Part shown: one piece after another, positions 12,421-17,460 of the stretch | Layout: each line of letters starts with the position of its first letter | Numbering within the stretch: the stretch's first letter is position 1 | Origin: Sphingomonadaceae bacterium | GTDB taxonomy: Bacteria; Pseudomonadota; Alphaproteobacteria; Sphingomonadales; Sphingomonadaceae | Reading direction: 5' to 3' | Assembly (NCBI GenBank): GCA_019239785.1 | Contig: JAFAZM010000053.1 | Location: forward strand, 1-17,460 | DNA length: 17,460 bases | Notes under the pieces: model-generated | What the model saw: the letters and a program-made list of their open reading frames with translations, nothing else | Told to the model about the DNA's origin: nothing | The model's database searches: none | Made by a program: the position numbers and the translations under genes

Positions 12421-14478
12421 ATGCTGATGCGCAAGCTCGTCATCGCCCTTACCGCCACCGCCGCGATCGCAACCGCGGCCGCCACCGCTTATGGCGCGGC
12501 CCGTCCGCACGCCCGTGCCGTCGCGGCGCGCGCGACGCATCCGCAATATGGCACGTTCGGCTTCGACGCCGCCGGCATGGACCGCAGCGTCGCGCCGGGC
12601 GACAGCTTCTATCGCTTCGCCAACGGCAATTGGGACCGGACCACCGAGATTCCCGCCGACCGCAGCAATTACGGCATGTTCACCGTGCTCGACGATTTGT
12701 CGCGCAATCGCACCCGCTCGATCCTCGAGGCTGCGGCGCGCCGGCCGGGTACGCGGATGGGCGATTTCTATGCGAGCTACATGGACGAGGCCGCCGCCGA
12801 GCGCGCCGGCATCACCCCGCTCCAGCCCTTGCTCGCCGAGATCCGCTCCATCCGGAATCGCAGCCAGTGGGCCGCCGTGCTCGGCCGCGATCTCCGCCGC
12901 TCGATCCGCGGGCCGTTTGGCGCCCGGGTCGACAGCGACGAGCGCACGCCCACCGAGATGATCGCCCATCTGCGCCAGTCGGGCCTCGGCCTGCCGGACC
13001 GCGATTATTATCTCAGCGACGATGCCGCGCTCGCCCAGAAGCGCGCCGCCTATCAAACCTATCTCGCGCAATTGCTGACCATGGCCGGCGAGCAGAACGC
13101 CGCCGAGCGCGCCGCCGCGGTCGTCCGCTTCGAGCGCGGCCTCGCCCAGGTCCAGTGGACCCGCGTCCAGAATCGCGACGAGGAGCGGACCTACAACAAA
13201 TGGGCGGCGGCCGATTTCGAGCGCAACGCGCCCGGCTTCGACTGGACCGCCTTCTTCCGCGAATCCGGCCTTTCCGGCCAGCGCCAGATGCTCGTCGCCC
13301 AGCCCAGCGCCTTCGCCGGCGAGGCCCGCCTGATCGGCGAGACCCCGCAGGGGGTGCTCAACGATTACCTGATGCTGCGGACGATCGATTCGGCGGCGCC
13401 CTATCTCTCGCGCAGCTTCGTCGACGCCCATTTCGCCTTCCACGGCACCGTGCTCAACGGCACGCCGCAGAACGAGCCGCGGTGGAAGCGCGGCGTCACC
13501 CTAGTGACGGACTCGATCCCCGACGACGTCAGCCGGGTCTACGTCCAGCGCTACTTCCCGCCGGCGGCGAAGCGCGCCGCCGACGCGCTCGTCCACAACA
13601 TCATTGCGGCGATGGACGAGCGGCTGCAGCATCTCGCCTGGATGGCCCCGGAGACCCGCGAGCGGGCCCGCGCCAAGCTGCGCGCCTTCACCCCGAAGAT
13701 CGGCTACCCCTCCTTCTGGCACGATTATTCGGGCGTCCGGATCAGCCGGAACAATCTCGTCGGGAACGTGCTCAACGCCGCCGCCTGGGATTGGGACTTC
13801 AACCTCCGCAAGCTCGGCCGCCCGGTCGACCGGCGCGAATGGGGGATGACGCCGATGGAGATCAACGCCTACGCCAATCCGGTGTGGAACGAGATCGTCT
13901 TCCCGGCGGCGATCCTGCAGCCGCCCTTCTTCGATCCCAATGCCGACATGGCGGTCAATTACGGCGGCATCGGCGCGGTGATCGGTCACGAGCTCAGCCA
14001 CCATTTCGACGACCAAGGCAGCCGCTACGACGAGCATGGCGCGCTTCACGAATGGTGGACGCCGCAGGACCGCCAGCGCTTCAATGCGCTGACCGCGCAG
14101 CTCGTCGCCGAATATGATGCCTACGAGCCCTTGCCCGGCCACCACGTCCAGGGCGCGCTGACCCTCGGCGAGAATATCGCCGACCTCGCCGGCCTCACCG
14201 TCTCCTACGACGCCTATCACCGGGCGCTGAACGGGCGGCCGGCGGCGACCATCGCCGGCTTCACCGGCGACCAGCGCTTCTATCTCGGCTGGGCCCAGGT
14301 CTGGCGGCGCAAATATCGCGAGGCGAATTTGCTGCAGCGGCTGCTGACCGATCCGCATTCGCCCTCCGAGCAGCGCGCCGCGGTCGTTCGGAACCTCGAT
14401 CCCTGGTACGACGCGTTCCACCCGGCCCCGGGCAGCTATCTCTATCTGGCGCCCGCGCAGCGGGTCCGCATCTGGTAG
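12421..14478 (+). CDS. Exported M13-family (neprilysin-like) zinc metallopeptidase
   Basis: The 685-residue product has a signal sequence (MLMRKLVIALTATAAIATAAATAYG) and an M13 N-terminal lobe starting GFDAAGMDRSVAPGDSFYRFANGNW. The catalytic lobe carries zinc ligands His523 and His527 with catalytic Glu524 in HELSHHFDDQG, and the third ligand Glu584 in GENIADLAG (with Asp588). The substrate-binding NAYANP is at 482-487. The C-terminus ends VRIW, as in the family's usual CxVW end but without the cysteine. It most resembles the PepO/neprilysin group, which cuts short peptides; it is probably periplasmic or lipid-free secreted. ATG 12427 is an alternative start. cckA begins two bases after its stop, so the two are likely cotranscribed. 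Confidence 0.94.
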   Translation: MLMRKLVIALTATAAIATAAATAYGAARPHARAVAARATHPQYGTFGFDAAGMDRSVAPGDSFYRFANGNWDRTTEIPADRSNYGMFTVLDDLSRNRTRSILEAAARRPGTRMGDFYASYMDEAAAERAGITPLQPLLAEIRSIRNRSQWAAVLGRDLRRSIRGPFGARVDSDERTPTEMIAHLRQSGLGLPDRDYYLSDDAALAQKRAAYQTYLAQLLTMAGEQNAAERAAAVVRFERGLAQVQWTRVQNRDEERTYNKWAAADFERNAPGFDWTAFFRESGLSGQRQMLVAQPSAFAGEARLIGETPQGVLNDYLMLRTIDSAAPYLSRSFVDAHFAFHGTVLNGTPQNEPRWKRGVTLVTDSIPDDVSRVYVQRYFPPAAKRAADALVHNIIAAMDERLQHLAWMAPETRERARAKLRAFTPKIGYPSFWHDYSGVRISRNNLVGNVLNAAAWDWDFNLRKLGRPVDRREWGMTPMEINAYANPVWNEIVFPAAILQPPFFDPNADMAVNYGGIGAVIGHELSHHFDDQGSRYDEHGALHEWWTPQDRQRFNALTAQLVAEYDAYEPLPGHHVQGALTLGENIADLAGLTVSYDAYHRALNGRPAATIAGFTGDQRFYLGWAQVWRRKYREANLLQRLLTDPHSPSEQRAAVVRNLDPWYDAFHPAPGSYLYLAPAQRVRIW

Positions 14479-14480
14479 GG

Positions 14481-16862
14481 ATGGCGAGCGCGGCCTCCTA
14501 TTCCTTCGGCGGCCCGGGCCGCCGCAGGGTCGATCTTCCGCTCGTCCTGTTCGGCCTCGCGGCGCTCGCCTCGGCGGCCCTTTTGCTCTGGGCGATCCGC
14601 GACCCGGTCTTCGCCGGCGCCTTCCTCGCCGGTCTGCTCGGAATCGGCGGGGTGCTGCTGCTCGTGCGGCGGCGCCCCGCGCACGAGGTGGCGGGGGGCG
14701 GGGAGGACCTGCCCGACATCGCCTTGCTGCGCGATGCGCTGGAGAGCGCCGGGCCGGCGCAGGCGGTCGGCCTCTCCGACCGCGAGGGCAATCTGTTCTG
14801 CGCCAACAGCGCCTGGGGCGGCTGGTTCGGCGCGGACAGCCTGCCGCTGGCGCTCGCCCGCGTCGCCCCGACCGCGCGCCGCGACCGCGCGGTGGCGATC
14901 CCGAGCATCCAGATCGGCGGCCAGGCCTATGAAGGCGAGGTCCGCCTCGCGGGCGCCGGCGACGGGCAGTTGCTCTGGCGGCTCTACCGCGCCGAGGACG
15001 ATCATGTCGCCAGGGAGGCGCGGCGGCTGATCGGCGGCGAGCCTGGGCGGCGGATGGGCGAGGCGGGCCTGATGGTCGCTTTGGTCGACGGCGGCGGCAC
15101 GATCCTCGCCGCCAACGGCGCCTTCGCGGTCCGCGCCAACGGGCCGGACGGGGAGGGTAATGTCGCGATCGCCGGCACGCCCTTCGTCGACCATCTCACC
15201 GCCTCGTCCGCCGGCCAGTTCCACTTCGCCGCCGAGGGCAAGGCCGCGGCGCCCCTGCGCATCGTCCAGGTCCCGGCGGGAGAGGGGCCGGCGACGCTCT
15301 CGGTCTTCCTGCTGCTCGACGACATTCCGGGGCCGCGGAGCGACGACGAGAACGCCCATGTCCACGCCCTGCTCGACAGCCTGCCGCTCGGCCTCGCTCT
15401 GGCCGATACGGACGGCCGCTTCACCTTCCTGAACAAGGTGTTCCGCAAGGCGGTCGGGCTCGGCGCGAACGAGCGGCCGGTCTGGCCCGGCGACCTGGTC
15501 GTCGACGAGGACAAGGCCGCGGTCTCCGACGCGGTGCGCCGCTTCGGCCGCGGGCGGCCGATGTCGGGCGACCTCGCGGTGCGGCTCAGGCCCAATCCCG
15601 AGGAGCCGGTGGCGATGACCGTCGCCGGCGCGCGCGGCCTCGGCAATGCCGCCGTGCTCATCTCGATCAAGGACAATAGCGAGGAGGCGCGGCTGAAGCG
15701 CGAGATCGCGCAGGCGACGAAGATGCAGGCGGTCGGCCAGCTCGCCGGCGGCGTCGCCCACGATTTCAACAATATCCTGACCGCGATCCTGGGCACCTGC
15801 GACCTGATGATGATGCGCCATACGCCGGGCGATTCGGACTATGACGATATCCAGCAGATCCGCTCCAACTCGAACCGCGCCGCCAACCTGACCCGGCAAT
15901 TGCTCGCTTTCTCGCGCCAGCAGACCTTGCGGCCGCAGGTGCTGCAGCTTCCCGACGTGGTCTCCGAAGTCTCGCATCTGCTGAAGCGGCTGCTCGGCGA
16001 AAGGGTGAAGCTCGAGGTCAAGCATGGCCGCGGCCTCGGCGCGGTGCGCGCCGATCCGGGCCAGCTCGAGCAGGTGATCGTCAATCTCGCGGTCAATGCG
16101 CGCGACGCGATCATCGCCCGGGACCCGATCGCCGGCGGCACGCTCACCCTGCAGACCTTCGCGGTCTCGGCCGAGGACGTGCGCCGCATGTCCAGCGACG
16201 TCCTGCCGATCGGCGACTATACAGCGATGAAGGTCACCGACACCGGCGTCGGCATCCCGCAGCATCTGCTCAGCAAGATCTTCGAGCCCTTCTTCACCAC
16301 CAAGGAGGTGGGGAAGGGGACCGGCCTCGGCCTCTCCACCGTCTACGGCATCGTCAAGCAATCGGGCGGCTTCATCTTCGCCGAATCGCAGGTGAGGAAG
16401 GGGACCAGCTTCACCATCTATCTGCCAGTCCACCGCGCCCAGCCGGGCGAGGCGCCGGCCAAAGCTAAGGCGAAGGAGACGGCCGGCGAGCTCTGGGGCA
16501 ATGCGACGGTGCTGATCGTCGAGGACGAGGTGATGGTCCGTGCGGTGGCCGAGCGGGCGCTGGCACGACACGGCTACAACGTGCTGGTCGCCGAGAATGG
16601 CGAGGCAGCGCTCGAGATCCTCCAGCGCGAGGAGAAGGTCGACCTGATGATCTCCGACGTGGTGATGCCGACGATGGACGGCCCGACCACGGTCCGGGCC
16701 GCCCGCAAGCTGCACCCGGACCTGCCGATCCTGTTCATCTCCGGCTATGCCGAGGAGCAGCTGCGCAAATCGATCGACATCGCCAACGTCTCCTTCCTCG
16801 CCAAGCCGTTCTCGGTCCAGCAGCTCGCCGAGACGGTCAGGGACGTCCTGCAGGAGAAGTAG
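14481..16862 (+). CDS. cckA: Cell-cycle hybrid sensor histidine kinase CckA
   Basis: CckA feeds phosphate through ChpT to CtrA and CpdR, controlling the cell cycle or motility programme in alphaproteobacteria. The 793-residue product has two N-terminal membrane helices (about 20-38 and 43-62) and a PAS-like sensory region (about 85-400). The HisKA domain has the phospho-accepting His427 in LAGGVAHDFNNILTAI. The ATPase domain has N box Asn539 (NLAVNARDA), Asp587 in VTDTGVGIP, FEPFFTTKEVGKGTGLGL. A C-terminal receiver has Asp726 in LMISDVVMP and Lys in FLAKPF. This order and the H-box wording fit CckA rather than a generic hybrid kinase. It starts two bases after the M13 peptidase stop. No chpT or ctrA is present in the window. 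Confidence 0.93.
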   Translation: MASAASYSFGGPGRRRVDLPLVLFGLAALASAALLLWAIRDPVFAGAFLAGLLGIGGVLLLVRRRPAHEVAGGGEDLPDIALLRDALESAGPAQAVGLSDREGNLFCANSAWGGWFGADSLPLALARVAPTARRDRAVAIPSIQIGGQAYEGEVRLAGAGDGQLLWRLYRAEDDHVAREARRLIGGEPGRRMGEAGLMVALVDGGGTILAANGAFAVRANGPDGEGNVAIAGTPFVDHLTASSAGQFHFAAEGKAAAPLRIVQVPAGEGPATLSVFLLLDDIPGPRSDDENAHVHALLDSLPLGLALADTDGRFTFLNKVFRKAVGLGANERPVWPGDLVVDEDKAAVSDAVRRFGRGRPMSGDLAVRLRPNPEEPVAMTVAGARGLGNAAVLISIKDNSEEARLKREIAQATKMQAVGQLAGGVAHDFNNILTAILGTCDLMMMRHTPGDSDYDDIQQIRSNSNRAANLTRQLLAFSRQQTLRPQVLQLPDVVSEVSHLLKRLLGERVKLEVKHGRGLGAVRADPGQLEQVIVNLAVNARDAIIARDPIAGGTLTLQTFAVSAEDVRRMSSDVLPIGDYTAMKVTDTGVGIPQHLLSKIFEPFFTTKEVGKGTGLGLSTVYGIVKQSGGFIFAESQVRKGTSFTIYLPVHRAQPGEAPAKAKAKETAGELWGNATVLIVEDEVMVRAVAERALARHGYNVLVAENGEAALEILQREEKVDLMISDVVMPTMDGPTTVRAARKLHPDLPILFISGYAEEQLRKSIDIANVSFLAKPFSVQQLAETVRDVLQEK

Positions 16863-16876
16863 GTTTTTCCCCGTCC

Positions 16877-16908
16877 GTCATTCCCGCGGCAGCGGGAATC
16901 CCGCTGCT
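16877..16908. repeat. Half element of the GTCATTCCCGC type (family C, single arm)
   Basis: ATTCCCGC (16880-16887) and GCGGGAAT (16892-16899) form an 8-bp stem with a 4-base loop, preceded by CGTC. It is similar to one arm of the paired element at 6821-6902, but no matching second arm is seen. It follows the cckA stop closely and may act as a terminator. Confidence 0.7.
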
Positions 16909-16993
16909 TCTTCCTCGATCCTGGGCCGGATCGGCACACGCCCCGCAACAAACACTCTTTTCCTTTGCGTAACAGTCGCTAAGCAACGCAGCG

Positions 16994-17365
16994 ATGCCGG
17001 GGACAAGCAGATCCGTCCTGATCGTAGAGGACGAGCCTTTGATCGCGATGATGCTCGAGGATTTCCTCGAGTCGCTCGGCCACAAGGTGGCCGGGACCTG
17101 CGACGGCGTCGACGAGGCGCTGGACCTCGTCGCGGCCGGCGGCTTCGACGTCGCCATCCTCGACGTCTCGCTGAAGGACGGCCGCCAGGTCTGGCCGGTC
17201 GCGGACCGCCTGCGCGACGCGGGCACCCCCTTCGTCCTCGCCACCGGCGGCCATGTCGACCCGCCCCCCGCCCAGCACGCGGACGCCCCCGTCCTCGCCA
17301 AGCCCTACACGATCGACGCGATCGAGCCGGCGCTGGATCGGGCCTGCGGCGAGTTGAACGCCTAG
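16994..17365 (+). CDS. Single-domain response regulator (CheY-like, FAT GUY-like motif)
   Basis: The predicted product is 123 residues and consists only of a receiver domain. Acidic residues Glu12 and Asp13 are in VLIVEDEP, the phospho-accepting Asp57 is in VAILDVSL, Thr84 is in PFVLATGGH, and Lys103 is in VLAKPY. There is no output domain, so it acts by protein contact or as a phosphate sink. The LATGGH segment resembles a degenerate version of the FATGUY motif found in stress-response receivers of sphingomonads and relatives (recalled). It follows cckA by 131 bases on the same strand, with a half repeat between them, so cotranscription is uncertain. No ribosome-binding site is obvious before the ATG at 16994. 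About 95 bases follow its stop to the window end, in which I see no gene. Confidence 0.88.
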   Translation: MPGTSRSVLIVEDEPLIAMMLEDFLESLGHKVAGTCDGVDEALDLVAAGGFDVAILDVSLKDGRQVWPVADRLRDAGTPFVLATGGHVDPPPAQHADAPVLAKPYTIDAIEPALDRACGELNA

Positions 17366-17460
17366 CTCCTCATCGAGTGCTGCATGACGAGCAGGGCGCA
17401 TCTTCGCGCCTTCCCGTGAAATAGCTTTCTTTCCTTTTCCGGCCCCGCGCGCATAACCAG

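Noticed and set aside
12139..13443. 434-codon antisense frame over the M13 peptidase
   Set aside because: Includes translated repeat sequence and the complement of conserved peptidase codons; no family resemblance.
14442..16715. 757-codon open frame antisense to cckA
   Set aside because: High-GC shadow frame. The translation is Arg/Ala/Asp/Gly-rich with no domain pattern, while the plus strand encodes a complete CckA.
16945..16971. EcfG-like promoter before the response regulator
   Set aside because: GCAAC is followed by CGTA after 18 bases; both the boxes and the spacing deviate from the consensus.
17366..17460. Possible start of another gene or a terminator at the window end
   Set aside because: Only a 5-bp GGCGC/GCGCC stem and no convincing start signal can be seen.

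Overview
This GC-rich window looks chromosomal and comes from an alphaproteobacterium, most likely a sphingomonad (Sphingomonadales). The evidence is the aspS/rnd head-to-head pair, a CckA-type hybrid kinase, a dapA-smpB neighbourhood, a vanadium-haloperoxidase-type secreted protein, a DUF2062 protein, and several families of small GC-rich palindromic intergenic repeats. No rRNA, tRNA, CRISPR array, transposase or phage gene was seen.

Layout. Positions 1-106 hold the 5' end of rnd (RNase D, minus strand), divergent from aspS (216-2033). A short HIRAN-like gene (2178-2537) follows. It carries an in-frame amber codon, with recognisable coding sequence continuing to 2630, and it lies between two oppositely oriented repeat arms. 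Next come a polyphosphate kinase 2 gene (2821-3600) and a small EF-hand lipoprotein gene (3664-4080). A palindromic repeat separates that gene from the convergent haloperoxidase-like gene (4249-5502, minus). The haloperoxidase gene is divergent from a short AraC-type regulator (5587-6165) that has a Cys cluster in place of the usual ligand-binding half. Then come greB (6319-6807, minus) and a Slt-type lytic transglycosylase (6905-8956, minus), each bordered by repeats.

Right half. A plus-strand series follows: dapA, a GNAT acetyltransferase, a DUF2568 membrane protein, smpB, a DUF2062 membrane protein, a secreted M13 metallopeptidase, cckA, and a single-domain response regulator. The first three genes and the peptidase-cckA pair are packed 2-3 bases apart and probably form transcription units. 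The others are separated by repeat-filled gaps.

Functional themes are core information processing (aspS, smpB, greB, rnd), cell wall and lysine supply (dapA, slt), phosphate energetics (PPK2), and cell-cycle or stress signalling (cckA, orphan receiver). I found no convincing new multi-gene system. The most notable signals are the modular paired repeats, with conserved outer arms and two alternative inner hairpins, and the interrupted gene enclosed by one expanded pair. Also notable are a greB gene whose last codons come from a repeat, a Ser-to-Cys change in the vanadate pocket of the haloperoxidase-like protein, and the Cys-cluster AraC protein divergent from it.
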